Source: Streptomyces typhae (GTDB taxonomy: Bacteria > Actinomycetota > Actinomycetes > Streptomycetales > Streptomycetaceae). From it: a stretch of DNA of 64,000 nucleotides. The position numbers and the translations under genes are program-made. The stretch lies in contig NZ_WPNZ01000030.1 in the NCBI RefSeq assembly GCF_009755605.1, forward strand, positions 56,567 to 120,566, in the 5' to 3' direction. Each line of letters begins with the position of its first letter. The stretch's first letter is position 1. This document shows, piece by piece, positions 26,816 through 34,810 of this stretch. A model generated the notes under the pieces. It made no database searches. It was not told the origin of the DNA and worked only from the letters and a program-made list of their open reading frames with translations.

Positions 26816-27817
26816 ATGAGTTCTTCTGACGCCTCCGTTCCGGAAGGGGCCGCCGGGTCCGGTGGGTCCGGTGCCGCGGGTGGGTCCGGTGCCGTCGGCG
26901 GCTCCGGTACGTCGTCGGGGGCGCCGCTCGCCCACCGGGTGCCGGACCTGGCCGCCCTGGAGCTGCTGCTCGCCGTGGCGCGGCTCGGCAGTCTCGGCCG
27001 GGCGGCGCGGGAACTCGGCATCTCCCAGCCCGCCGCCAGCGGCCGGATCCGCTCCATGGAGCGGCAGCTCGGTGTGGCCCTGGTGGACCGCTCGCCCCGC
27101 GGGTCGCGGCTCACGGAGGCGGGGGCGCTCGTCACGGACTGGGCCCGGCGGGTCGTGGAGGCGGCGGAGGCGTTCGACGCGGGGGCGCAGGCGCTGCGGG
27201 ACCGGCGGGACTCGCGGCTGCGGGTCGCCGCCAGCATGACCATCGCCGAGTATCTGCTGCCGGGCTGGCTGATAGCCCTGCGGGCGCGGCGGCCCGACAC
27301 CGCGGTGTCCCTGCTCGCGGGCAACTCCGCGGCGGTCACCGGGCGGCTGCTCACCGGAGAGGCCGACGTCGGGTTCGTGGAGGGGGTCGGGGTGCCCGCC
27401 GGTCTCGACGGTGTGGTCGTGGCGCAGGACCGGCTCGTCGTCGTGGTGGCGCCGGGGCACGCCTGGGCGCGGCGGCGGGCGCCCGTCGCGGCCGCCGAGC
27501 TCGCCGCCACGCCGTTGATCCTGCGCGAGGAGGGGTCCGGTACCCGGCAGGTCCTTCAGGCCGCCCTCGGCGAGCTGGCCCGGCCGCTGCTCGAACTGTC
27601 CTCGACCACCGCGGTGAAGTCCGCCGCCGTGAGCGGGGCCGGGCCCGCGGTGCTCAGCGAGCTTGCCGTGGGGGAGGAGCTGGCCGCCCGGCGGCTCGTG
27701 AGCGTTCCCGTGGACGGGGCGCGGCTGCGGCGCGAGTTGCGGGCCGTGTGGCCGGTGGGACACGTACCGGCGGGCCCGGCGCGCGACCTCCTGAGCCTCA
27801 CTCGCGCGACGCCCTAG
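26816..27817 (+). CDS. LysR-family transcriptional regulator
   Basis: This 333-residue LysR regulator has a Ser/Gly-rich leader of about 35 residues, then the winged HTH (about 43-105; LGRAARELGISQPAASGRIRSMERQLGVALV) and a two-lobed ligand-binding domain (RRPDTAVSLLAGNS; LVVVVAPGHAW; EEGSGTRQVLQAAL, near residue 240). The latter resembles the CbbR/CysB-like branch that often senses small anions. The divergent TDT transporter is the likely target. Its last 20 bases overlap the end of the convergent amidotransferase gene. Confidence 0.88.
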   Translation: MSSSDASVPEGAAGSGGSGAAGGSGAVGGSGTSSGAPLAHRVPDLAALELLLAVARLGSLGRAARELGISQPAASGRIRSMERQLGVALVDRSPRGSRLTEAGALVTDWARRVVEAAEAFDAGAQALRDRRDSRLRVAASMTIAEYLLPGWLIALRARRPDTAVSLLAGNSAAVTGRLLTGEADVGFVEGVGVPAGLDGVVVAQDRLVVVVAPGHAWARRRAPVAAAELAATPLILREEGSGTRQVLQAALGELARPLLELSSTTAVKSAAVSGAGPAVLSELAVGEELAARRLVSVPVDGARLRRELRAVWPVGHVPAGPARDLLSLTRATP

Positions 27818-28508
27818 CCGGACTGCCCGACGCCGCCCGCACCAGCGCCTCCATCACCCTTGTGTCCCTTCCCGCCTCCGGGTGCCACTGGACGCCCAGG
27901 GCCCAGGCGGGGGAGGGGAGTTCGACGGCTTCGACGGTGCCGTCCTCCGCGTGGGCCGAGGCGTGCAGGGGGGCGGCGAGTCGGGCCACGGACTGGTGGT
28001 GGTAGGTGGGCACGTCCGTGCTCGGCTCCGGGGCGATCTCGGCGTAGCGGGTGCCGGGGACCGGGCGCACCGGGTGGGTGGTGAAGACGCCGGGGGCCGC
28101 CACATGGCCGTCGATGTGCTGCACGAGCGTGCCGCCGAGGGCGACGTTCAGGAGCTGCATGCCCCGGCAGATGCCGAGCAGCGGGGTGCCGGCGTCCAGG
28201 GCCGCACGGATCAGGGCGAGCTCCCACGCGTCCCGCTCCGGCGCGGGCGGCCCCGTGAGGTCCTCGCGTACCGCTCCGTAGTGGACCGGGTCCACGTCGG
28301 GGCCGCCCGCGACGACCACGCCGTCGAGCCGGGCGACGACGTCGGCCGCGTACGCCGGATCGTCCGGCGGCAGCATCGACGCGAGGCCGCCCGCGGCCTG
28401 GACGAGCCGCGGATATCCGGCGGGCAGGAGCGCCGCGGGGGATTCCCACACGCCCCAGCTCGCCTTCTCCTCCCAGTAGGTGCTGATGCCGATGAGGGGT
28501 TTGGTCAC
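27798..28508 (-). CDS. Class I amidotransferase-like gamma-glutamyl hydrolase (PuuD type)
   Basis: This 236-residue peptidase-C26-type hydrolase probably cleaves a gamma-glutamyl amide to release glutamate. The catalytic triad is visible: Cys114 in LGICRGMQLLN, His209 and Glu211 in VQWHPE. In the Puu pathway PuuD cuts gamma-glutamyl-GABA. Here, with a GlnA4-type ligase, an aldehyde dehydrogenase and an SDR in the same cluster, gamma-glutamyl-glycine would be the matching substrate of an ethanolamine route (inference). GTG 28508 starts VTKPLIGISTYWEE, the standard N-terminus. It follows the permease gene, 53 bases away, on the same strand. Confidence 0.88.
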   Translation of the reverse strand: MTKPLIGISTYWEEKASWGVWESPAALLPAGYPRLVQAAGGLASMLPPDDPAYAADVVARLDGVVVAGGPDVDPVHYGAVREDLTGPPAPERDAWELALIRAALDAGTPLLGICRGMQLLNVALGGTLVQHIDGHVAAPGVFTTHPVRPVPGTRYAEIAPEPSTDVPTYHHQSVARLAAPLHASAHAEDGTVEAVELPSPAWALGVQWHPEAGRDTRVMEALVRAASGSPARASRE

Positions 28509-28561
28509 GTCGTTCTCCGTGTGCTGTGCTGTGCCGGGGTGCTGTGCGGGGCGGGTGGTGG

Positions 28562-30019
28562 TCAGTGGCGTTCCAGTTCCGCCTCCGCCGCCGCGAGCGC
28601 CGCGAACTCCTCCTCCGGGGCCCGTGCCACCAGATGCTTGCGGCTGTAGAGGCCGAAGTACGCGAGGGCGACCACGTACACGCCGAGCGCGATGAAGGCC
28701 GCCGTCACGTCGACGAGGAACGTCGCGACCAGCGCCGCGCACGCGAGGACGAGCGCGGCCGACGAGGTCACGATGCCACCGGGGGTGCGGTAGGGGCGCG
28801 GCAGGTGCGGTTCGCGGCGGCGCAGGACGATGTGCGAGAGCGACATCAGGGCGTACGAGATGGTCGCGCCGAACACCGCCACGTTCAGCATCCGGGCCCC
28901 GTCGCCGGTCGCCGCCGCCAGGGCGAAGCCGATCGCGCCCGGGACGAGCAGGCCCAGGTAGGGCGCCTTGCGGCTGCTGGTGAGGGACAGGAAGCGGGGC
29001 AGGTAGCCGGCCCGGGACAGGGCGAAGAGCTGGCGGGAGCCCGCGTAGATCAGGGAGAAGAACGACGCCACCAGGCCCGCGAGGCCCGCGTAGTTGATGA
29101 CGCGGCTGAGGGCGGTGGCCCTGCCGTCCGGCTGCAACGCCTCCACCAGCGGATTGCCGGTGTCCTGGAGGGCCGCCGAGCCGCGCGCCCCGGCCGAGGC
29201 GAAGAAGGTGAGCAGGGCGAGCGCGACCAGGATGCACAGGGACCAGCGGATGGCGCGCGGCAGGGTGCGCGCGGGGTCCTTGGTCTCCTCGGCGGCGAGC
29301 GGCACGCCCTCCACGCCGAGGAAGAACCACATGCCGAACGGGAAGGCCGCCCAGATGCCGAGCAGGCCGAGCGGCAGCCAGGAGTTGGCGCCGAACGCGT
29401 CGTGGTCGACGGCGATGTCGTTCAGACGGGAGGCGTCGAAGTCCATGAAGGCGCCCACGGCGAAGACGAGCAGCGCCGCCACCGCGATGCCCGTGACGAC
29501 GAAGCTGAAGCGCAGCGCCTCGCCGACGCCCCACAGATGGATGCCGATGAAGATCACGAAGCAGGCCAGGTACACCGGCCAGCCGGACTCCAGGCTGAAC
29601 AGTTCGAGGGACTCGACGTAGTCGCCGATGAAGATGGAGATCGCGGCGGGCGCGAGGATGTACTCGATGAGGATCGCCGTACCGGTGAGGAAGCCGCCCC
29701 AGGGGCCGAGGGCGCGCCGGGCGAAGCCGTAGCCGCCGCCCGCCGTCGGCAGCACGGACGACAGCTCGGCGAGCGAGAAGACCATGCAGGCGTACATCAC
29801 GCCCATGAGCGCCATCGCGATGCCTAGGCCGCCGAAGCCGCCCTCCTTGAGGCCGGAGTTCCAGCCGGAGTAGTCGCCGGAGACGACATAGGCGACGCCG
29901 AGGCCGGTGAGGAGCACCCAGCCCGCGTTGCCGCGGCGCAGCGCGCGCCGCTCCAGATAGTCGTCGCCCGGATCCTCGGCGGCGCGGGCCTTCGACGGCT
30001 CGGTGGACTCCAGGCTCAT
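28562..30019 (-). CDS. Amino acid/amine permease (APC superfamily)
   Basis: This 485-residue transporter with about 12 membrane helices belongs to the amino acid-polyamine-organocation superfamily. The helix 1 region AGWVLLTGLGVAYVVSGDYSGWN and the GGGYGFARRALGPWGGFL segment resemble the ethanolamine permease/EutP-like and YeeF/PuuP branches. The C-terminal acidic tail is cytosolic. ATG 30019 has GGGAG nine bases upstream; the frame to 30067 lacks a ribosome site. Gene context (gamma-glutamyl ligase and hydrolase) makes ethanolamine or another amine the likely cargo. Confidence 0.88.
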   Translation of the reverse strand: MSLESTEPSKARAAEDPGDDYLERRALRRGNAGWVLLTGLGVAYVVSGDYSGWNSGLKEGGFGGLGIAMALMGVMYACMVFSLAELSSVLPTAGGGYGFARRALGPWGGFLTGTAILIEYILAPAAISIFIGDYVESLELFSLESGWPVYLACFVIFIGIHLWGVGEALRFSFVVTGIAVAALLVFAVGAFMDFDASRLNDIAVDHDAFGANSWLPLGLLGIWAAFPFGMWFFLGVEGVPLAAEETKDPARTLPRAIRWSLCILVALALLTFFASAGARGSAALQDTGNPLVEALQPDGRATALSRVINYAGLAGLVASFFSLIYAGSRQLFALSRAGYLPRFLSLTSSRKAPYLGLLVPGAIGFALAAATGDGARMLNVAVFGATISYALMSLSHIVLRRREPHLPRPYRTPGGIVTSSAALVLACAALVATFLVDVTAAFIALGVYVVALAYFGLYSRKHLVARAPEEEFAALAAAEAELERH

Positions 30020-30212
30020 GGCACGGCTCCCTGCGGCGGCATTTGACGGACCCAGGCGGGACTTCAATGGAGTGAGGCCATACCTTTGCGGTGTCGGAGG
30101 GGAGAACGCAAGACCCGTGCGGCACGCCGCGGTAGAACGCGGCGGCGACGACCCGGGGTCGCCCTGTCCCGAGGTCCCGGGGTCGCCCTGCCCCGGGGCC
30201 CCGCAGGCGCCC
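30020..30212. promoter_or_regulatory. Upstream region of the permease/hydrolase operon
   Basis: This region holds the promoter of the minus-strand permease operon and the end region of the GntR gene. GGCCATACCTT at 30076-30086 shares ATACCTT and GGCCAT with ATACCTTATGGCC at 30997-31009 in front of the ligase gene, so it is a candidate common operator. A CCCGGGGTCGCCCTG-type sequence is repeated at about 30151-30193. Confidence 0.4.
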
Positions 30213-30959
30213 TCACGTCAGGAACCCCCGCAGCAGCGCCGCCGTCCCCGCGCAGTGCTCGCGCATCATCTCCCGCGCGCCGTCCGCGTCTCCGTCGAGC
30301 ACCGCCTCCACCAGGGCGGTGTGCTGGCACTGGGAGTGCTCCAGGTTGCGGACCAGGAGCGGGATGCAGTCCAGGAGGTCGTTGACCGTGGCGCGGACCG
30401 CCGCGTACTGCGCGGTCAGCGAGGGCGATCCGGACAGCTCGGCCAGGGTGAGGTGCAACAGGGTGTCCAGGCGGCGGTACTCGGCGAGCGGCGCGTCGTG
30501 GGTGCGGGCGAGCGCCGACCGCAACCGTTCGGCCTGGCCGTCGTCGAGCCCGTGCGCGGCGCACAGGCCCGCCGCCCCCACCTCGAGGACCTCGCGGAAG
30601 CGCAGCGCGTCCTCCACGTCCACGTCCGCGATGCGCCGGCGCAGCTCGTCCTCCCCGGCCGCCGTCGGGCGCGGGCGCACGAACGTACCGCCGTAGCGCC
30701 CCCTGCGCGACTCCACGAGCCCCTGGTCCTGGAGCACCTTCAGGACCTCGCGCAGCGTGACCCGGCTGATCCCGAGCCGGTCGGCGAGCTCCCGCTCGGC
30801 CGGGAGGCGTTCGCCGCCCGGCACCAGGCCGAGGCGGACCACCTGGAGGATCTGCTCCAGGGCCTCCTCGAAGCCGTTGCCGGCCCGTACCGGACGCAGG
30901 ACCTGCGTCAACCGGTCGTCGGCCGAACGCCGCGCGGCGTTGACCTCCGCGTGCGACAT
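30213..30959 (-). CDS. FadR-type GntR transcriptional regulator
   Basis: This 248-residue regulator has an N-terminal winged HTH (about 35-90; GERLPAERELADRLGISRVTLREVLKVLQDQGLVE) and a C-terminal all-helical FCD effector domain (about 110-240; ALRFREVLEVGAAGLC; HLTLAELSGSPSLT; HTALVEAVLDGDADGAREMMREHC) with the metal-binding His/Asp pattern. ATG 30959 is preceded by GGAAGGGGG. It lies between the permease and ligase operons and diverges from the ligase gene, so it probably regulates both. The effector may be the amine or a gamma-glutamyl intermediate. Confidence 0.9.
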   Translation of the reverse strand: MSHAEVNAARRSADDRLTQVLRPVRAGNGFEEALEQILQVVRLGLVPGGERLPAERELADRLGISRVTLREVLKVLQDQGLVESRRGRYGGTFVRPRPTAAGEDELRRRIADVDVEDALRFREVLEVGAAGLCAAHGLDDGQAERLRSALARTHDAPLAEYRRLDTLLHLTLAELSGSPSLTAQYAAVRATVNDLLDCIPLLVRNLEHSQCQHTALVEAVLDGDADGAREMMREHCAGTAALLRGFLT

Positions 30960-31037
30960 CTGCCCGTACCCCCTTCCCAAGCAATGGTTCTCGGCAATAC
31001 CTTATGGCCACTCGGCTGACCCAAGGAGGCTTTTCCC
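30960..31037. promoter_or_regulatory. Divergent control region of GntR gene and glnA4 operon
   Basis: These 78 bases separate the GntR start from the ligase start. They contain ATACCTTATGGCC (30997-31009) and the strong ribosome site AAGGAGG at about 31023-31029 for the GTG at 31038. Confidence 0.55.
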
Positions 31038-32402
31038 GTGGCAGACCGCACACCCCCGCTAGGCATCGAGGAGTTGCGTGCCCTCGTGGCGAGCGGTGAG
31101 ATCGACACTGTCGTCCTGGCCTTCCCCGACATGCAAGGGCGGCTCCAGGGCAAGCGGTTCGCCGCCCGGTTCTTCCTCGACGAGGTCCTGGAGCACGGCA
31201 CGGAGGGCTGCAACTACCTCCTCGCCGTCGACGCGGAGATGAACACCGTCGACGGCTTCGCGATGTCCTCCTGGGACCGCGGGTACGGCGACTTCGCCAT
31301 GCACGCCGACATCGGTACGCTGCGCCGCGTCCCCTGGAACGAGGGCACGGCCCTGCTGATGGCCGACCTCGCCTGGGCGGACGGCGAGCCCGTCGTGGCC
31401 GCCCCGCGCCAGATACTGCGCCGCCAGCTCGACCGTCTCGCCGAACTCGGCTACACCGCCCACGTCGGCACGGAGCTGGAGTTCATCGTCTTCAAGGACA
31501 CCTACGAACAGGCCTGGGACGCGGGCTACCAAGGGCTCACGCCCGCCAACCAGTACAACATCGACTATTCCGTCCTCGGCACCGGACGCATCGAGCCGCT
31601 GCTGCGCCGCATCCGCAACGAGATGGCCGCGGCGGGCCTGACCGTCGAGTCCGCCAAGGGCGAGTGCAACCCGGGCCAGCACGAGATCGTGTTCCGCTAC
31701 GACGAGGCCCTCGTCACCTGCGACCAGCACGCGATCTACAAGACGGGTGCCAAGGAGATCGCCGCGCAGGAGGGCGTCTCGCTCACCTTCATGGCGAAGT
31801 ACAACAAGCGCGAGGGCAACTCCTGCCACATCCACCTCTCGCTCCAGGACGCCGAGGGCACCAACGCCATGGCCGGTGACGGGCCCGGCGGGATGTCGCC
31901 GCTGATGCGGCACTTCCTGGCCGGGCAGCTCGCCGCGCTGCGCGACTTCAGCCTCCTCTACGCCCCCCACATCAACTCCTACAAGCGGTTCCAGCCGGGC
32001 ACCTTCGCGCCCACGGCCGCCGCCTGGGGCCACGACAACCGCACCTGCGCGCTGCGCGTGGTCGGCCACGGCCGCTCGATGCGCTTCGAGAACCGGCTGC
32101 CCGGCGGCGACGTCAACCCCTACCTGGCCGTCGCCGGACTGATCGCCGCGGGCCTGCACGGCGTGGAGCAGCAGCTCGAACTGCCCGACGCCTGCACCGG
32201 CAACGCCTACACCGCCGACTACGCCCACGTGCCGACGACGCTGCGCGAGGCCGCGGAGCTCTGGGAGAACAGCCCCGCCGCGAAGGCCGCCTTCGGCGAC
32301 GAGGTCGTCGCGCACTACCGCAACATGGCGCGGGTCGAACTGGAGGCCTTCGACGCCGCGGTGACCGACTGGGAGCTGCGCCGCTCCTTCGAACGCATGT
32401 AA
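31038..32402 (+). CDS. glnA4: GlnA4-type gamma-glutamyl-amine ligase (glutamine synthetase family)
   Basis: This 454-residue GS-fold enzyme keeps the metal and ATP residues (GTELEFIVF, ESAKGECNPGQHEI, NSCHIHLSL, RFENRLPGGDVNPYL) but lacks the adenylylation loop of housekeeping GlnA. It is collinear with the S. coelicolor GlnA4 locus. GlnA4 there was described, from memory, as gamma-glutamylethanolamide synthetase: ethanolamine + glutamate + ATP to the amide. Gene context agrees: permease, aldehyde dehydrogenase, dehydrogenase and PuuD-like hydrolase adjoin it. Perfect AAGGAGG eight bases before the GTG implies strong expression. The last codons start a 15-bp triplicate repeat. Confidence 0.88.
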   Translation: MADRTPPLGIEELRALVASGEIDTVVLAFPDMQGRLQGKRFAARFFLDEVLEHGTEGCNYLLAVDAEMNTVDGFAMSSWDRGYGDFAMHADIGTLRRVPWNEGTALLMADLAWADGEPVVAAPRQILRRQLDRLAELGYTAHVGTELEFIVFKDTYEQAWDAGYQGLTPANQYNIDYSVLGTGRIEPLLRRIRNEMAAAGLTVESAKGECNPGQHEIVFRYDEALVTCDQHAIYKTGAKEIAAQEGVSLTFMAKYNKREGNSCHIHLSLQDAEGTNAMAGDGPGGMSPLMRHFLAGQLAALRDFSLLYAPHINSYKRFQPGTFAPTAAAWGHDNRTCALRVVGHGRSMRFENRLPGGDVNPYLAVAGLIAAGLHGVEQQLELPDACTGNAYTADYAHVPTTLREAAELWENSPAAKAAFGDEVVAHYRNMARVELEAFDAAVTDWELRRSFERM

Positions 32403-32435
32403 TGCGAACACGTGCAATGCGAACGCATGTAAGGG
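32391..32435 (+). repeat. Three 15-bp tandem units over the glnA4 stop
   Basis: GAACGCATGTAATGC, GAACACGTGCAATGC and GAACGCATGTAAGGG follow each other exactly at 32391, 32406 and 32421. The glnA4 stop lies in the first unit, and the third carries the AAGGGG that serves the aldehyde dehydrogenase start. Confidence 0.85.
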
Positions 32436-32443
32436 GCACTTCC

Positions 32444-33823
32444 TTGCTCGATTCACTCCAGGTACTGAACCCGGCGACGGAGGACGTCGTCGCCACCGTC
32501 CCCGCCGCCACCCGCCGCGACGTCGACGCGGCCGTCGCGCACGCCTCCCGGGCGCAGGCGTCCTGGGCCGCCGCGGCCCCCGCCGACCGGGCCCGGCTGC
32601 TGCGCCGCTTCGCCGCCGTCATCGACGACCACGTCGAGGAGCTCGCCCGGATCGAGGTCCGCGAGGCCGGGCACGTCATCGGCAACGCCCGCTGGGAGGC
32701 GGGCAACGCCCGCGACCTGTTCGACTACGCGGCGGGCGGCGTCGAGCGGCTCAACGGCCGCCAGATCCCCGTGCCCGGCGGCCTGAACGTCACGATGCTC
32801 GAACCCCTCGGCGTCGTCGGCGTCATCGCGCCCTGGAACTTCCCGATGCCCATCGCCGCCTGGGGCACCGCCCCGGCCCTCGCGGCGGGCAACGCGGTGC
32901 TCCTCAAACCCGCCGAGACCACCCCCCTGACCGCCCTGCGCCTGGCCGAGCTCGCCCTGGAGGCGGGCCTTCCCGAGGGCCTGTTCCAGGTCCTGCCCGG
33001 CGAGGGAGCCGTCGCCGGGGACGCGCTCGTGGAGCACCCGGGCGTCGCCAAGATCGTGTTCACGGGATCCACCCGCGTCGGCAAGCGGATCATGGCCAAG
33101 TGCGCGGACCGCGTGAAGCGCCTGACCCTCGAACTCGGCGGCAAGAGCCCGAACATCGTCTTCGCCGACGCCGACGTGGAGGCCGCCGCCCTCGCCGCGC
33201 CGGGATCCTTCCTCGACAACTCCGGCCAGGACTGCTGCGCCCGCACCCGCATCCTGGTGCAGCGCTCCGTGTACGACCGGTTCCTCGCTCACCTCGCGCC
33301 CGCGGTCGAGTCGTACGTCGTCGGGGACCCCGCCGACGAGAAGACCCAGATGGGCCCCTTGATCTCCCGGGCGCAGCTGGAGCGGGTGCGCTCCTATGTC
33401 CCGTCCGGCGCCGGGATCCACGGCAGCGCGCCCGACGGGCCCGGGTTCTGGTTCCCGCCCACCGTGCTCACCGACGCGGCGCCGACGTCGCCGGTCGCCG
33501 TCGAGGAGGTCTTCGGGCCCGTCGCCGTGGTGCTGCCCTTCGACGACGAGGCGGAGGCGGTGCGCCTCGCCAACGCCACCGACTACGGCCTGTCCGGGTC
33601 GGTCTGGACCCGGGACGTGGGCCGGGCGCTGCGCGTGTCGCAGGCCGTACGGGCCGGGAACCTGTCCGTCAACTCGCACTCCAGCGTGCGCTACTGGACG
33701 CCTTTCGGCGGCTACGAACAGTCCGGGCTCGGCCGTGAGCTCGGCCCGGACGCCCTCGCCGCCTTCACCGAGACCAAGAACGTCTTCATCAGCACGGAGA
33801 GCACGGAGGGCCCGTCACTGTGA
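32444..33823 (+). CDS. NAD(P)-dependent aldehyde dehydrogenase
   Basis: This 459-residue aldehyde dehydrogenase has all key residues: Asn132 (APWNFP), the general base Glu230 (LTLELGGKSP) and catalytic Cys264 (NSGQDCCA). It oxidises an aldehyde to the acid, here probably the gamma-glutamyl aldehyde made by the neighbouring SDR. TTG 32444 was chosen because AAGGGG lies eight bases upstream and LLDSLQVLNPATE is the normal N-terminus. In-frame ATG codons at 32402 and 32417 fall in the repeat and lack ribosome sites, but cannot be excluded. Stop overlaps the SDR start (GTGA). Confidence 0.9.
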   Translation: MLDSLQVLNPATEDVVATVPAATRRDVDAAVAHASRAQASWAAAAPADRARLLRRFAAVIDDHVEELARIEVREAGHVIGNARWEAGNARDLFDYAAGGVERLNGRQIPVPGGLNVTMLEPLGVVGVIAPWNFPMPIAAWGTAPALAAGNAVLLKPAETTPLTALRLAELALEAGLPEGLFQVLPGEGAVAGDALVEHPGVAKIVFTGSTRVGKRIMAKCADRVKRLTLELGGKSPNIVFADADVEAAALAAPGSFLDNSGQDCCARTRILVQRSVYDRFLAHLAPAVESYVVGDPADEKTQMGPLISRAQLERVRSYVPSGAGIHGSAPDGPGFWFPPTVLTDAAPTSPVAVEEVFGPVAVVLPFDDEAEAVRLANATDYGLSGSVWTRDVGRALRVSQAVRAGNLSVNSHSSVRYWTPFGGYEQSGLGRELGPDALAAFTETKNVFISTESTEGPSL

Positions 33824-33847
33824 CCGAAGAAACTGTGACCGAAGAAA
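33818..33847 (+). repeat. 15-bp direct tandem repeat at the SDR start
   Basis: CTGTGACCGAAGAAA occurs twice in a row and begins a third time (CTGTGG). Each copy contains an in-frame GTG, so the duplication created two alternative starts and the protein begins VTEETVTEETV. Confidence 0.85.
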
Positions 33848-34650
33848 CTGTGGAATCCGCTGGGGGTTCCCCCCAGACCCCCGCCTGCCGTCGCCTGGTC
33901 GGCCGCACCGCCGTCATCACGGGCGCCGGCAGCGGCATCGGCCTCGCCACCGCCCGCCGCCTCGCCGCCGAGGGCGCGCACGTCGTGTGCGGCGACATCG
34001 ACGAGACCGCGGGCAAGAAGGCCGCCGACGAGGTCGGCGGAACGTTCGTGAAGGTCGACGTCACCGTCCCCGAGCAGGTGGAGGCGCTGTTCAGGACGGC
34101 GTACGAGACCTATGGCTCCGTCGACGTCGCCTTCAACAACGCCGGCATCTCACCGCCCGACGACGACTCCATCCTGGACACGGACCTGGAGGCCTGGAAG
34201 CGCGTCCAGGACGTCAACCTCACCTCCGTCTACCTCTGCTGCAAGGCCGCGATCCCCTACATGCGGCGCCAGGGCAAGGGCTCCATCATCAACACGGCGT
34301 CGTTCGTGGCCCGGATGGGCGCCGCGACCTCGCAGATCTCGTACACGGCGTCCAAGGGCGGCGTCCTCGCCATGTCGCGCGAGCTCGGCGTGCAGTTCGC
34401 GCGGGAGGGCATCCGCGTGAACGCGCTGTGCCCGGGGCCCGTCAACACCCCGCTCCTCCAGGAGCTGTTCGCCAAGGACCCCGAGCGCGCCGCGCGCCGC
34501 CTCGTGCACATCCCGGTGGGCCGCTTCGCCGAGGCCGAGGAGCTGGCCGCCGCGGTCGCGTTCCTCGCCAGCGACGACTCCTCGTTCGTGAACGCCACCG
34601 ACTTCCTGGTCGACGGCGGCATCTCCGGGGCGTACGTCACGCCCCTGTAG
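33820..34650 (+). CDS. Short-chain dehydrogenase/reductase of the glnA4 operon
   Basis: This 276-residue classical SDR has nucleotide loop TGAGSGIG (residues 34-41), NNAG, and the SYTASK catalytic pair. With GlnA4 and the aldehyde dehydrogenase it probably oxidises the primary alcohol of gamma-glutamylethanolamide to the aldehyde, replacing the amine oxidase PuuB of the putrescine route (inference). The N-terminal ~25 residues before the Rossmann fold are unusual: a duplicated VTEET and a stretch encoded by a CTGGGGG/CCCCCAG palindrome (33860-33876) of the type scattered in Streptomyces genomes. The gene overlaps its upstream neighbour by 4 bases. Confidence 0.9.
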   Translation: MTEETVTEETVESAGGSPQTPACRRLVGRTAVITGAGSGIGLATARRLAAEGAHVVCGDIDETAGKKAADEVGGTFVKVDVTVPEQVEALFRTAYETYGSVDVAFNNAGISPPDDDSILDTDLEAWKRVQDVNLTSVYLCCKAAIPYMRRQGKGSIINTASFVARMGAATSQISYTASKGGVLAMSRELGVQFAREGIRVNALCPGPVNTPLLQELFAKDPERAARRLVHIPVGRFAEAEELAAAVAFLASDDSSFVNATDFLVDGGISGAYVTPL

Positions 34651-34680
34651 TTCACTCACCCGGAAGCCACCCACCCGTCA

Positions 34681-34704
34681 GCCGGGCGTCGCGAGGCGCC
34701 CGGC
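34681..34704. terminator. Terminator of the glnA4 operon
   Basis: GCCGGGCG (34681-34688) pairs with CGCCCGGC (34697-34704) across an 8-base loop, 31 bases after the SDR stop. Confidence 0.65.
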
Positions 34705-34810
34705 CTCACCACCACCGCGCAGGCCTCGGCCAGGCGCAGGCCCCGGCCGGGCGCAGCCCCGGGCCATGGGGCTTCAAGTGCCTCGCATGGCTGCTGTAGC
34801 GTCCACGCAC

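Noticed and set aside
26744..27763. N-terminal extension of the TDT transporter to 730 residues
   Set aside because: The added 340 codons are antisense to a good LysR gene and have shadow composition; the transporter has a proper start at 26743.
28509..30125. Minus-strand fusion of the amidotransferase to a 540-residue Arg-rich N-terminus
   Set aside because: That part is another frame of the amino-acid permease gene; the hydrolase starts at GTG 28508.
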